Shown: positions 57,301 to 62,742 of the stretch, piece after piece
Layout: every line of letters begins with the position of its first letter
How positions within the stretch are numbered: the stretch's first letter is position 1
Assembly (NCBI GenBank): GCA_019752635.1
Contig: JAIELX010000053.1
Coordinates: 87,156 to 151,155 of the forward strand
Source of the DNA: Candidatus Obscuribacterales bacterium
Lineage (GTDB): Bacteria > Cyanobacteriota > Vampirovibrionia > Obscuribacterales > Obscuribacteraceae
Length of the DNA: 64,000 bases
Direction: 5' to 3'
The notes under the pieces: generated by a model
What the model saw: the letters and a program-made list of their open reading frames with translations, nothing else
Told to the model about the DNA's origin: nothing
Database searches by the model: none
Translations under genes and position numbers: made by a program

Positions 57301-60300
57301 CTACATCCAGCGCGGAGGCGAAGAGCTTTGCCTTGGCGCTATCGTTGTTCTGCTCCGCTCTGAGCATGGCAGCCGTCATGGCCTGCGCTTCCGCCGGTGA
57401 GATGGCACCGTTAACCATGCCGGTTTTTTGAACCAGCATAGTGGTTGCCAGCGTCTCTACGTTCTTGCGCTGTGCCTCGGTAAGCTTACTAAGATCCGGT
57501 ATTGGCAGCTCCATTCCTTTTTCACGTCTACCTGATTCACGAGTTTTCTCCTGCGCGGCCCGATCACCATTGTTAATCAACATGGCAACGGCTAGCTGTG
57601 AGTAGGGATTCCCTCTCTGTGACTGCTGCAAAAGCTGTTCAACTTTCCGTGCAATCTCAGCAGATGCTTTGGCAGGGTCAGTTTCAGTTACATTGTTTAT
57701 TTCCGCAATCAACTGGGATGTGTTGGCCCGGTTGTAGGTATCGCGCAGTCGATTTGTCAGTGCAACATCACCGACTGCCAGCGCCGCCTCGAAGTCTTTT
57801 TGAACTCTCTCCTTCAGTCTGCCGAACACTTCCGGCTTGCTATCAGGCGATACACCTTTGGTCAAATCCGCGATTCTGGCATCCAGAATGGTGCCGGGCA
57901 AATTTGAGCCTTCCCCCGGAGCAAAAAGTTTGCCAATGCGGTCGAGCGCTTGCATCCGCGAGGCCGCGTCTTTGGCAGCTAATTGAACTTTCAGGCCGTC
58001 CGGAGATCTTTCTAAAGCTTGCAGGTTTGCTTCTACAAGTCTTTTGCGATCGTCTGCCGGTGTCTTAACTCCTCCCAGGGCGATAATTGCATCCCGGGCC
58101 GCCTTGTTGTCGGGGTTTGCCTTCAATAGGTCCTGTAGAGCGTTAATGGACCTGAGAGCATCGGTGCTCTTTTGATCGGTTTCCACCGGACCAACGGCTT
58201 TGAGAGTTGGAGGTCTATCAGTGGTTTTGGCGCGCTCCATCGAGGCGTTGGTGGCAATGGCGCCAAAATCGCTTTTTTGATTGAACGCGCGCATCGCTTC
58301 GGCAAACTCCGCCCGCCTCGACTCCGGAACAGCGATTCCGTTGTTCTTGAACGATCTCCAGGTGGCGTCCTCGTTCAGCTTGTAGTTTCCATCACGAGTA
58401 AGAACGACTTCATTGCCGTTGCTGTCCTTAGCGAATGTCTCAACAACACCTGTAAGCTCAGGTTTTGTAAGAGTGCGCGGCCCGTTCGGTTCCTCTTTCC
58501 ATTTGAACTCCGTCTTAAGAGGCAGGGTAGTGTCACTGCCGGTGCGCTCTATTTTTTGAGGAAGAAGATGTTTGCTGCCTCCGTCGACTGACTTGATAAA
58601 CGTATAAGTTGTGCCTGCTTTTGAGTCCGTCACGGTCACCACATCACCGGTGCCTGGTTTACTCTCGGTCCTGACGTTTACGCCGGCAGCTTCAAGCCCT
58701 TCCTTACCGAAGAAAGTTGTCAGCGCCATAATGGCAGTTTCGCGTGCTTTGCGATTCGATTCGCCTTCAGCCGACGCCTTACTGATTAGTTCTCTTCTTA
58801 GCTCTTCGCGCTGTTCCGCTTTCAACTTCGGCACATAATCGGCCATGCTATTGATGGATTCAAGAGAGAGATTGTTCTTGAAGCTATTAAAAACATCCTG
58901 AGTCATCGTTTCCGGCGACCAGGTCAATGTATTGGCCGCATAGCGATTTTCCAAAGCTGCCGGACTCTTCAAAGCATTATCAAGCGCAGTCGAAACCAGC
59001 CTCTTAAGCTGCTCTTGCTCTGCGGCAGGCAATCCCTTGCCAATGCTATCGAACCCGTCCTTGTCGCTACCGATTGCTCGGCCGAGCATGGTAATGGTCC
59101 AATACTCCGAGGTTCGTGGAGGTTGGTCCGACGCGATCGCTTCGATTACCATGTGTCTGGTCGACGGATTTTCAGCAAAGGGCTTCAGTGCCTCATAGGC
59201 ACGGCCTGCTTCCCTGATGTCTTCGTTTGCGCCGCGGGCAACTTCAGAAAGACCTCTGATGGAGGCCTTGAGCATGCCGCGCGTAACAGCGAGCAAAGCT
59301 TCGTTGCGAGGTTGGGCCGACTCAAGTGAAGTCAGATTCGCGCGGAGAGTGTCAGCTGCTGTTTTGAAGACAGTACTGGCATCCGGCAAGCGTGAAGCGG
59401 CTTCGCGGACAAGAGCGTAGTCATTCCTGGCTAAGAGCTCCGGGGGCAAGGACAAAATTTTTCTTGCCTGATCGGGCAACATATTCTCATTCAGCGCCCT
59501 GATTTCATCATCTCCGGCCTTTGCCCCTAAGGCTGCCAGCGCATCAAATCCTGCATCCCGCCCGTTCCGGGTGTCTGACCGGAGAGCCGCCTGGATCGCC
59601 GTTTGCAGGTCACGCGTCACCAGTCCGGTTCTCGATGCCAGTTCGGATGCTGCGACTAGACCGGGAAATCCATCAGCCTGCGCAGTAGTTCGCGACTTCA
59701 AAAGAGCATCGATCACCTTTGGCGTCTTGGTGTGATCCGGATTCTCCCTCCCGATGTAAGACTTCAAGACTTCGATGGCGGCTTTGGCCTGCTGATGATC
59801 GCCATTTGAACCATTGGCGATTGCCGCAAGACCTACAATAGCCTGATCGGCAAGAGCCGGATTGGCAAATTTCCGAGCAAAGTGTTCAACAGTATAATCA
59901 CTGCTGCTTGCTGCCAGGTTCAGCGTGCTTTCCAGTGCCTTTAATGTATCGATTTCCTTTCGCAATTCGACAGCTTCATTGCCTGCCTTCCTTTTGAGGA
60001 CATCTTCCATTGCTGTCAGCGCTTCGGTTCGTTGTTGAGGCGTTGAAGCGGCAGACAAGAATTTTTCGTGACTTTGCTTCCATTTCTGGTCGTCAGCCTT
60101 TCGTTCTTCCTCGATCTTCCTCTCGTCGGGTATTTCTACGTTGTCCGATCCCCGCATCAGTGCACGGAACGCACGAACTGCCAGGAAATTACCTTCGTGC
60201 GTGCTTTGGTTTATTCGCCCTGGTAATTCCTTACCTTCCGGTGGATCGATAGTCTTGCTGAGATCGCTGGTGTGAAGCCACCGTACCTGCCCGTTACTTT

Positions 60301-60670
60301 CCCGTACAGCCTTATAGCCGTCGTCGAATTCGAAAATCGTTTTACCGTTATCAGTTTGGTAGGAGACGACACCTACCCCGTCCTCTCCTACTGCATACTC
60401 AACATGTCGAAGGGTTATCGGCTTCGACTGTCCGTCGATCGAAATCGAATAAGTGCCATCAGCCGGATTTAGAAGGAAAAACTCCCGCCGGCTATCGGGC
60501 ATAGCCAAATGTGCCACTTGCCCGGAATCGTCATATGTGACAAATGGAGCGACAAAGGCAGGCCCCGGAGAAGGTGTTTCAAAGGGATTTGTCGTGAACA
60601 AGTCGGTAGGAAGATTATCGACATCTTGTCGTTCTCGCCTGTCTTCAACGCTCCTATCATCTTCAGTCAT
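42317..60670 (-). CDS. Giant multidomain protein of 6117 residues
   Basis: One uninterrupted frame of 18.35 kb encodes this protein; no signal peptide is seen. The order from the N terminus: a beta-rich stretch (about 45-150); a long helical region, probably HEAT/ARM-like (about 170-1420); a beta-rich region of RHS/YD-like repeats (about 1420-2805); a second helical region (about 2805-4300) containing 114-residue tandem repeats at 3550-3812; a hydrophobic stretch (about 4310-4355); a glycine-rich hydrophobic hairpin (about 4630-4680); a coiled coil (about 4830-5010); a metallopeptidase-like module with H5071, E5072 and H5076; more helices; and a C-terminal segment with D5948-D5949 and S5953-G5954 resembling a phosphoribosyltransferase loop. 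The layout recalls polymorphic toxins and large polyvalent proteins, with a scaffold carrying enzymatic modules toward the C terminus. No immunity gene is identified. No ribosome-binding site is visible before ATG 60670. Confidence 0.85.
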   Translation of the reverse strand: MTEDDRSVEDRRERQDVDNLPTDLFTTNPFETPSPGPAFVAPFVTYDDSGQVAHLAMPDSRREFFLLNPADGTYSISIDGQSKPITLRHVEYAVGEDGVGVVSYQTDNGKTIFEFDDGYKAVRESNGQVRWLHTSDLSKTIDPPEGKELPGRINQSTHEGNFLAVRAFRALMRGSDNVEIPDERKIEEERKADDQKWKQSHEKFLSAASTPQQRTEALTAMEDVLKRKAGNEAVELRKEIDTLKALESTLNLAASSSDYTVEHFARKFANPALADQAIVGLAAIANGSNGDHQQAKAAIEVLKSYIGRENPDHTKTPKVIDALLKSRTTAQADGFPGLVAASELASRTGLVTRDLQTAIQAALRSDTRNGRDAGFDALAALGAKAGDDEIRALNENMLPDQARKILSLPPELLARNDYALVREAASRLPDASTVFKTAADTLRANLTSLESAQPRNEALLAVTRGMLKASIRGLSEVARGANEDIREAGRAYEALKPFAENPSTRHMVIEAIASDQPPRTSEYWTITMLGRAIGSDKDGFDSIGKGLPAAEQEQLKRLVSTALDNALKSPAALENRYAANTLTWSPETMTQDVFNSFKNNLSLESINSMADYVPKLKAEQREELRRELISKASAEGESNRKARETAIMALTTFFGKEGLEAAGVNVRTESKPGTGDVVTVTDSKAGTTYTFIKSVDGGSKHLLPQKIERTGSDTTLPLKTEFKWKEEPNGPRTLTKPELTGVVETFAKDSNGNEVVLTRDGNYKLNEDATWRSFKNNGIAVPESRRAEFAEAMRAFNQKSDFGAIATNASMERAKTTDRPPTLKAVGPVETDQKSTDALRSINALQDLLKANPDNKAARDAIIALGGVKTPADDRKRLVEANLQALERSPDGLKVQLAAKDAASRMQALDRIGKLFAPGEGSNLPGTILDARIADLTKGVSPDSKPEVFGRLKERVQKDFEAALAVGDVALTNRLRDTYNRANTSQLIAEINNVTETDPAKASAEIARKVEQLLQQSQRGNPYSQLAVAMLINNGDRAAQEKTRESGRREKGMELPIPDLSKLTEAQRKNVETLATTMLVQKTGMVNGAISPAEAQAMTAAMLRAEQNNDSAKAKLFASALDVALSSKPVTIPRVGQEPLVIDGRAAAFAALGDTIKSGTTSEAVLQRYLVAASSEKDLAPKVKEDIAALQKSAAEGREGALRVLAGLAASEGTNANDARRAMIALASDDKTRVRALLAVLNARDSVTTNRDTAVALFKEMVAGMSLPPTVREALLSGLSSTNPEEKQARTRMLVAMAEHFKPEPETNRFLQALKTNMSKELGQALKELPDSVNHLQADQRTTRLQELQKQIGDTLAQVVTAENSTAQQKSAAIEALINVRGKQMLSDRNELTRLGITVTTEGGVSTLKHASSRSEFKVKEANNSLQTQEAKVFDANNKLISSRVNVFDERTGSLRSAEEIDSSGNRVLLDRNNKVTDVFRAQPSTEFIKISRTPDGKGASIYDNSGRGWDSIDAGKTWIRRGSSDKAYGEPRVQPDGSIKFSGNGPEGRVDVVLRPGGVVQRYDDARKETTVFKPDNTSVTTNEADKIVRMRDGRGFERQFFWSDDNKSLVGVKDETGLWQANADGTRWKNLHRPQDPEIVATRTVDQNGYKIQEAGKPSMQLRLDGSAVEMMSAQDKEIINRFGKSIRIQMDGAELKEISENGNVWRRKPGAPDDKALYLVKDGALTNVKATFEVSPDGTKVKRTLAEGVTDAKDSGNKTLFKEVEFNSNGTMVARDEHGRIRQTIGSAREVSTIDYIGDTDRVRTITTVAANGIEETTYLKDATKPEQGYWKTFKVPKSPGSTELVPLDPTKNFWNIGSLTVDKGSGAVIASNVRNIMEISSGTTVPSLVPDPRVRPGQEKIVVTHDQVVMSPTEGIIARERVGNGFRDTDRYSADGRRENISWKPDGSRADTSKVHNRDGSVATMDDKGQVVKVEGLANRGTLEIKRENGTVSIRESNGTRWDSFDGRTFINPATGQRVTGQLFVKPDGKYGFKIPGPGDATITRDPSKETTTFAPPERFGLRKLVPEATSISLHDNGSAIQLDAKGQAVAVANADGKIVTAKRDDKGAILELSITDPRTRQTINWKNEGGQLIQSRGSERVNLGRSKIELTPEGEVVQLSDRNKVEYVRKLDGTEIKRLEGSSEFNGRRDFRYVVERPDGNISEYHYRVHGDGPAENLEVIKTGTRNIDGSLKTDVVMRKVPRSDSNNPTWIYTDHPDIRSANMKMGQTWTGLQTFDPRTGGAESNGAIPGETPARVRTFADGWQQVGDSQHLTRTGPGGEVVRKNTQGQIESVMDRNGRTIDVKQKDGNFSEISITNKGERGPADKYTSENGRDWTRRYYDKESKQYKEEKFAGNVSVGADGTINIIKEGSRSVTIRPEGQTISRDLTTGTATIERTNGEKQRVGFGPNGKVNRLYNSDNSYSATDDGATWRQYDANGALKPGEPKLQKVEMDERTGRITIEAKDGSRVEIIGADGTRRTYEAVGPREQPLVMTYDRNDKGDETRVRYDKGKKLDTTVTNADKTEQKYNGDDLLVHVKDGRGKNLYLTWEGTPPRSTIKSFTDESGQTFVKEGNAYIARDSRNRMVDRFDGAVFVNSEGKLERAFGTNSNLIGQDRTATAVDVREIRGIDGTVLNLVGDKGITVRDHRGLLQRSIDGAGYVRQFKFDGTDRWGQPQLKKIIMGEGRGAYAYIRGDQTWKSDGSTATPKWYRSDDKPMYTGDDADSKAEQNIRVDHTTGDMIAYRNDFVTEHFNLSKGDWSTASDENVQAKAEAIKDISERWALFRPSYWSEGRFNDLNDQLKDLSADQIQAVKDYLMGKGLNITDYVNQKWSDGSKESVVLNGHLRRVGFTRDVHNVELAEIAIRRAQAEMAQRRGSGSVFNAEQELRDKIAPLNQRQLALLDRAYAADHDGKTVLEDMRDDPAWKRRSELHRTAMETYLTFGKGNRTPEQDLELARMAAQYLPANFSAGLKDDKSLAAVEAALWDEESKRVHYNEHHDSSSVVNAQVNAIRQQRLRLIQEFLGEGRVDEEVRRRFAQDRNLGRQILENGLLTSSQKRDDGNYVFRNGLTVGRNDAGRVMTLAIDAMNLGKVSEGTQLELGNWGTGNSNHDVEKIFKGMKEEDRRRVQLGMDIRMALNEVRNAPRNEEKIQAGKSIAERLQRGELRAADLTPRDKWELAHFRREEAQKLLADPEKGFVATAALASYDQLYEVAGRQSMFSSRNERFRREYLQSAAGAGFAQEMGDKNISLMWWNASKDEHMRSVEHIDERSLMLLSSNRNLRELNSLYMRDNFNYDRGNAARKLLDDKLNLAGDLLAGRDNIRLGRAFDQPQTATLRELLPGTRNLSEAEFKKLIDQRTLDKDVESGQALRDQINRGRQLEQMLAYGAELQRAITAGTKVASQLNTRDADILALYQRSQKRDSELNPAEKIAEAKVKADLQKFKDSNENKLTPDEKKALERYELYQSWQKVEEKVADGRRLNKSIEAGRQLFELANKSGSQLNLNDEQKAQLALYDKFKNGGLSEAEKQNLDLFHFWQRKQGVELARQFKDGASIAADLEGRDPASRAEARQKLTQEQRADLNKFLDLKAGTQLNAKIEQGRDVSQSILEGKLRESGLTTEQKERLSLFKLYEAGRLPKSDALLLDQFKAFQREQGEQINAQFSRGEQIARTLEGKTGRERTDAVRVLTKEAQADLQAFESVNAGRQSVARIEEGRKLADGIANGSIKPDTLYPDQKKQLETYTNLRDGKLSQEELRALISFEARQTVQRMPSASEPTGRDADALKQSLDGLQALTALQRYREDNTGLKAFLDGRDVARRLDGMSVSAQTDLMRQLEQEPTKANEKHALEAYRRTVYEIARDNVRRDISEVITDVDHYFSRDYKALFDAIVAMKPAEREKYAKDAEYREKIDSAVERLLSSRPNALNAAEHLLRQIKENPDKPPVKDVVFDLFSKAQDGKRSAREAAYSIQSAVNGPDGELIKRKLDSKSPDYDRQFARSFEEAWQAHFPLSHQTNAIKANESGPIVTQADFKARVLGPLLEHGHLSIATIRSMHGDVVDQKHVAAELLKLNERSRAHMLATDKDNLSKIFTGGTKQFVETILSDPNKPGVADKLRALHLGVLKVEELSKVLGEIRTMDERRRVVNEYARKYNGDAVTHMRDIASSADQGKVELALRNRDMTALEQLYKAQDHTLRVTGTGWDTRGWNSSAYQLDNRIGELTRLIGGDNARFRETDQARIDEYMHGVWDAQDSVVAAQKEQANLAREIAIGVAATVLTIGSGGTMSWAAIALFTMSAAGGSAAITAAAMGGNARTRDLVEAAKDGAKSALIQSIGPGHIQKLTGFGSQAAGKAAEQILKEAAFKGLSEAEKRIVQQQIEAQVVKMLRQGAQNASMKGMDQQINHAVMEVLKKNPATKKIMEGMEQQALVALERSFNTAAKDAISKLGQHYVESEANRTLTRLGNFALREGRGYLLSHGAASLTSLATETADLFFTGRLNTSNIMDGSFLTDRSIMDHYYKSLRGANMAAFAGHTAGRAAHHLVNSETIAGRLAASHQLDPATMRMVATGIMSEQSARLLGNAAHFTSSGIFMVGGMAGANWLGAGIDNIVEGKVAAPTDTMASFIQFGIAPFLTGVHGTFEAARRAPIGRPRYELHPEATVKPTEPLRGAQTHEKPVVKYESPTLENTKFEKPAVVENGKGTVSSGTVELRGEHTKVRANVPEGETLRIVVNDPAALKNFEIAPESKGKVEFFIPEGHPAARELLLAHLKGIAEGKVELKTLTTRGEPRLLVNRETAQELARQLESGPRTVEVARLLENPTRPEATRVTEAELHDFRRNFPGLSDAALLDLHNRITEVQKQWTTNDQLAEQAGRARKHADTAGEAYLEIMNRLSGEKANEGKSAAEMQRLVQQTIKDAEKNSNHPLHKEAQRFTEARTAFSEANREISQVANERAAQLKDAYDAFAKAHSLPPLDIVAVPRVTDSGPGGIGQSGSYRFGEGKISIPMDLLAGRASSETLLKTLFHEGGVHGQQDRDIIALALNRSTGKTDSERIANVRKIYESLTGAPLNEKLAEAVYKSNTWQGEAWQGEAGAARAQRIERLASEVKNYNSDIGVQSAVLGNQERILTSRVNRLIESNNPADAVNYLMRQLSENGEGFRRALFPDGMVPPGIERLMNEWRTNAEGFQNHAELRNLLIEHMNSRLGTIRQIHSYLMDQYSGARLEREATVGERQLSTIMATDMTGRIESMIANKAPGDTVGNLTVEQWRQLTTMMREQLGAAQPNTERIGELARVIERLRELPATEAGKAREMARLLEAVRGLPADIPLPLERMTSNARSESDIRAYREMISGVLAHTEPNLRSAGIGLINELMRGATSLGTEAIQRTVNKFLELPAPQREALLSGLSRDLLTPASLRRFVELGDTARSAVSELLRGDNIKDARTFDRLVSSPHVELLESSLRAGLLDKNMLADALVLKGSHLDRFMQLLGAQTELPVAGRMKIADVIKRLAQDVRGTLTDQVANFFTDNTIARNNFDRLFAQFTESADRNIALELMRLAGENLTTHGLNDHIASIGDQLQKAIPEADLPKNDKGKPVWTILVPDGVDPANSLAHLMLRNSGVEVRVEVVSKARMAELAKEPKVLSHAIVLGDLNSFSPDQRALLKSHVGRLHVAEVPGFNKGMTVFDLASTGASGPEGAQRKLRDLVHQVNELRAQNSSLTEAAAIRQVLFGNVQDQVTGLKHPDAHVVRSTHQHPTLAGQDALFSHINQSLTTPQRVESFLALMGANNREAAGRILRDGVIYNSYATMMQQSRDLHQQIVARNGGKNVLIVTGLEPNGSQYLVNHLYAQTNGLGKENFISIHELNALRDRIANLKKGQTLGKDDIALLRLLEGSTLAYIDDYVNSGTQTARLISDAQQNTFRGLTLEGKPVIKDVVVGSLGKYDVGLDAQTNPWHPQNNDSRFEPMRRLGVRLLSANTYHSFDSPTYGRATGLDVGFEPRLGRIGGGAAWSSSSVETTIVTPYGGPNNNVRFIQAFVEGFGRGPQGALHPGPLGLPARYRDGFGYSPPL
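42590..43215 (-). other. Phosphoribosyltransferase-like segment of the giant protein
   Basis: Near the C terminus a strand followed by IDDYVNSGTQ (D5948, D5949, S5953, G5954) has the hydrophobic-DD-x3-SG-x-[QT] pattern of the PRPP-binding loop of type I phosphoribosyltransferases. An earlier strand and turn (NVLIVTGLEPNGSQ) and a following strand (KDVVVGSL) are ordered as in that fold. It resembles the predicted conflict-system PRTase domains more than metabolic ones. Activity is not shown by the sequence. Confidence 0.45.
45270..45625 (-). other. HExxxH metallopeptidase-like module of the giant protein
   Basis: KTLFHEGGVHGQQDRDI gives H5071-E5072-x3-H5076 on a helix, preceded by a short strand pair (GSYRFGEGKISIP) as is usual before the zinc helix of metallopeptidases. 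The pattern recalls peptidase-like modules of phage large polyvalent proteins. The spacing HExxxH differs from the common HExxH, and the third ligand is not identified. Confidence 0.45.
49235..50023 (-). repeat. 114-residue tandem repeats in the giant protein
   Basis: Two full units (residues 3550-3663 and 3664-3777) and a partial third (3778-3812) share an exact 114-residue period. Shared landmarks are DEQKAQL/TEQKERL at the start, FWQRKQG/FQREQGE, DLEG/TLEG, LTQEQRADL/LTKEAQADL, and IEQGR/IEEGR. A degenerate half-unit precedes them. The repeats are mostly helical; sequence divergence indicates an old duplication. Confidence 0.75.
52260..56400 (-). other. RHS/YD-like beta-repeat region of the giant protein
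   Basis: Residues about 1420-2805 are a long run of short units with a recurring DG/NG turn, aromatic or basic strand residues and motifs such as DGRGFERQF, DGTRWKNL, DGTEIKRLEG and YDKESKQYKEE. This resembles RHS/YD shells, although the exact YDxxGR core is weakly kept. In related systems such shells enclose or present a C-terminal effector. Confidence 0.5.
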
Positions 60671-60792
60671 GATTGATTAACTCAGCGGGGGTATGCTTTA
60701 ACGCTATGCCCGCCTGTGGGGTAGGCCTCTCTGCCGGCACCAGCGTTAGAAAGTCCGACAACAATTTCGAATCAATCATCGTTTACCTTGTG

Positions 60793-61005
60793 TCAGACCA
60801 AAGATTGCGGCAGGGCAGCCATGGAACAAACGTTAGTCACTGCAGTTTGCTTGCCCTCAGCTGCAGCAGCCAGTTTTTTTAGTAATCGGTAGCCTTCTTC
60901 CAGTGAGGAATTCGTTTTCTTGACTTCAGTAACTTCGGCTAAAAACCAGTCAATAACTTCTATGTTTGCTTGCTTGTCCTGAATGAGCAATTTTGGCAAA
61001 TCCAT
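60793..61005 (-). CDS. Small hypothetical protein upstream of the giant gene
   Basis: A 70-codon frame begins at ATG 61005 with a purine-rich GGGGCGGAAAAG just upstream. The product is predicted helical and acidic at first (LLIQDKQANIEVIDWFLAEV) with a basic Lys-rich middle, and it contains no known motif. The longer frame to 61101 has no better start. It is on the same strand as the giant gene, 122 bases upstream, so it could be a co-transcribed partner. It may also be chance, since the frame is short. Confidence 0.4.
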   Translation of the reverse strand: MDLPKLLIQDKQANIEVIDWFLAEVTEVKKTNSSLEEGYRLLKKLAAAAEGKQTAVTNVCSMAALPQSLV

Positions 61006-61286
61006 CTTTTCCGCCCCCCAAAAGGCAACTTCTACAACGTAGTAGTTGCAGCTAAATTCAACGTAAATTGGTAATCTGCGTCCGGCGAACCAAGACAACA
61101 ACTGGAGTCACGAACTATCGCGACACTATTGCTTATGTGTGTGTTGGCTCAATCAGAAAGTGCTACATGTTTAACTGTATTGGTGAAATATTGCAAAAAA
61201 GTTGAGCAATTTCCGCATAAGGTTAAAAGAAACATTTTCGGCGTGCGTGGTACATTGACTCAGCTCCTGTCGGCTATCGAACCAGA

Positions 61287-61886
61287 GTGACCCAACCACC
61301 GAAAATTTTGGACATTTCCCTTCCTTGTGCGAGCCTGGAAGATTCCAGCGGTTCGGGCACCCGAACCGTATTCTACGGGCTCAGTGATACAGGTTCGCCC
61401 CGGGGGGAGATGGCAAGGGGTGTGGAACACCTACCGCCCAGGCTTGCGCCGATGACATTGTTTGCCTACTTCGGCGAAGTGTTGCTGTTGGACGTCAGCG
61501 AACAGGCCGGTAGTGAAATTTCGTATGCTCATCTGGCAAAAGCAATGGAACCGTTTCAAGATTTTCCCGGAACTATGCCGATTCGGTTTCTAATCAGAGC
61601 GGGCTCAAAAGAAGAGAAGTCTCTAACTAGTGACGCGTTGTTGTTTTTGCATTCTCTGGGTACAGTTCTGGTTGGTTTGGACACAGACAGACTGGATCGA
61701 CCGGGTGCAAACTTCGTGGAAGAGTTTCTGCGAGAAAATACCATTGTCTGGCTTCTTAATCTCGATCTCAAAGCGGTGGATATACGAGCACGTTATACAT
61801 TGACGGCCTTTCCTGTTTTGCCGGATGCACCGGGCGATTGCCCGGCTCGCGCTATATTGTTGGAAGACACCGGGGCGCAGGAGTGA
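61287..61886 (+). CDS. Degenerate cyclase/kynurenine-formamidase-fold protein 1
   Basis: The 199-residue product resembles the cyclase (kynurenine formamidase-like) fold: an opening ILDISLP strand, a central GTVLVGLDTDRLDRPG that matches the family's GIDTPSxD segment, and an ending in RAILLEDT like the usual PxRAVLL. The metal-binding HxGTHxDxPxH motif expected near residue 45-60 is absent (the region reads MARGVEHLPPRLAP), so the enzyme is probably inactive or has a different site. The start is GTG 61287 with only weak purines upstream. The stop is 2 bases before the next gene, which appears to be a sister of this one. Confidence 0.6.
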   Translation: MTQPPKILDISLPCASLEDSSGSGTRTVFYGLSDTGSPRGEMARGVEHLPPRLAPMTLFAYFGEVLLLDVSEQAGSEISYAHLAKAMEPFQDFPGTMPIRFLIRAGSKEEKSLTSDALLFLHSLGTVLVGLDTDRLDRPGANFVEEFLRENTIVWLLNLDLKAVDIRARYTLTAFPVLPDAPGDCPARAILLEDTGAQE

Positions 61887-61888
61887 TC

Positions 61889-62455
61889 ATGGAAGTCGAT
61901 TTGGAATTTGCGCTTTACGACATCTCGAACACTTGCTTTCATGCGACACTTGAGCAGGCCTTCCGAGCTGATCGCTTTACCACTGCCATATTGCCTGAAA
62001 CTCCCGGTGCGCAGGACGAACTAAGCCCCTTCACTGGGCAGTGCGCCGTCGCCGATCTAAGCCGAAATGCAGTACCTGAAGTGTCTGTGGAGGAAATTGA
62101 TCATCTCCTTGACCAACTTCAAATGATGTCCACCAAATTCAGCAAACGATACGGTTGTGAAGTTCCAGTTCCACCTCGCGTCTTGCTACGGCTTCAAGAG
62201 CGGGTATTCTCCTCTAATGCCTTGGCTAAACTGCTCAAGAGTTTCATCTTGCTGGGCATTGATGCTGGAACATCGGACGTTCGCAAAAACGATGCACTTA
62301 TCGTTCAAGCGGGGCGGTCCCGCGTTTTTCTACTTGCCAATGTGATGCTGCCCGAAATAGATGACGGTATCCTATACGACCTGTATGCACCACCATTACT
62401 GGTCCGGTCAGGCACCAAATTTCTTCCGGCTCGCGCCATTCTTGTTCCCCGCTAA
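61889..62455 (+). CDS. Degenerate cyclase-fold protein 2
   Basis: The 188-residue product shares layout with the gene just upstream: an opening ALYDIS strand, ILLGIDAGTSDV in the place of the family's GIDTPSxD, and a closing PARAILVPR. The metal-binding His/Asp cluster is also missing. ATG 61889 has GCAGGAG 4-10 bases upstream; the longer frame from 61838 would overlap the first gene. The two are likely translated together and could form a heteromer. I infer the family from strand order and short motifs; a structure prediction would decide. Confidence 0.55.
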   Translation: MEVDLEFALYDISNTCFHATLEQAFRADRFTTAILPETPGAQDELSPFTGQCAVADLSRNAVPEVSVEEIDHLLDQLQMMSTKFSKRYGCEVPVPPRVLLRLQERVFSSNALAKLLKSFILLGIDAGTSDVRKNDALIVQAGRSRVFLLANVMLPEIDDGILYDLYAPPLLVRSGTKFLPARAILVPR

Positions 62456-62742
62456 CTTCATCAAGAAAATTGCCGTTGCGAACCAATCTTGAACAGCGGC
62501 TGTAATTGCTGAGCAGTGGTCGCACTCTCACTCAAATCCTCAACCCGATGGTTTACTTCAGCCACTCAGATTTGCCTTGTCGTGCGCCTCGAGCGAAGCA
62601 TCTTCAATAGTCCTACTACGGACAGGGCTCCAGGCTACAAACTATCGTTGCCAACCGGCGTTCAGACAGAAGCCTCAATCTAAACCTTTCCGGTAGATGA
62701 ACGACGTTCTTCGGTCCCGAATTCGTTCAGCTCCGTAGCTAC

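Noticed and set aside
60010..60252. Plus-strand frames near the start of the giant gene as an antitoxin or immunity gene
   Set aside because: They are antisense to the giant gene's N-terminal coding sequence and have no start signal or motif.
42317..60670. Giant gene as an artefact of frame fusion
   Set aside because: The frame has continuous protein-like composition and regular repeats throughout, with no stop or abrupt change of codon use that would suggest joined genes. Long reads would settle it.
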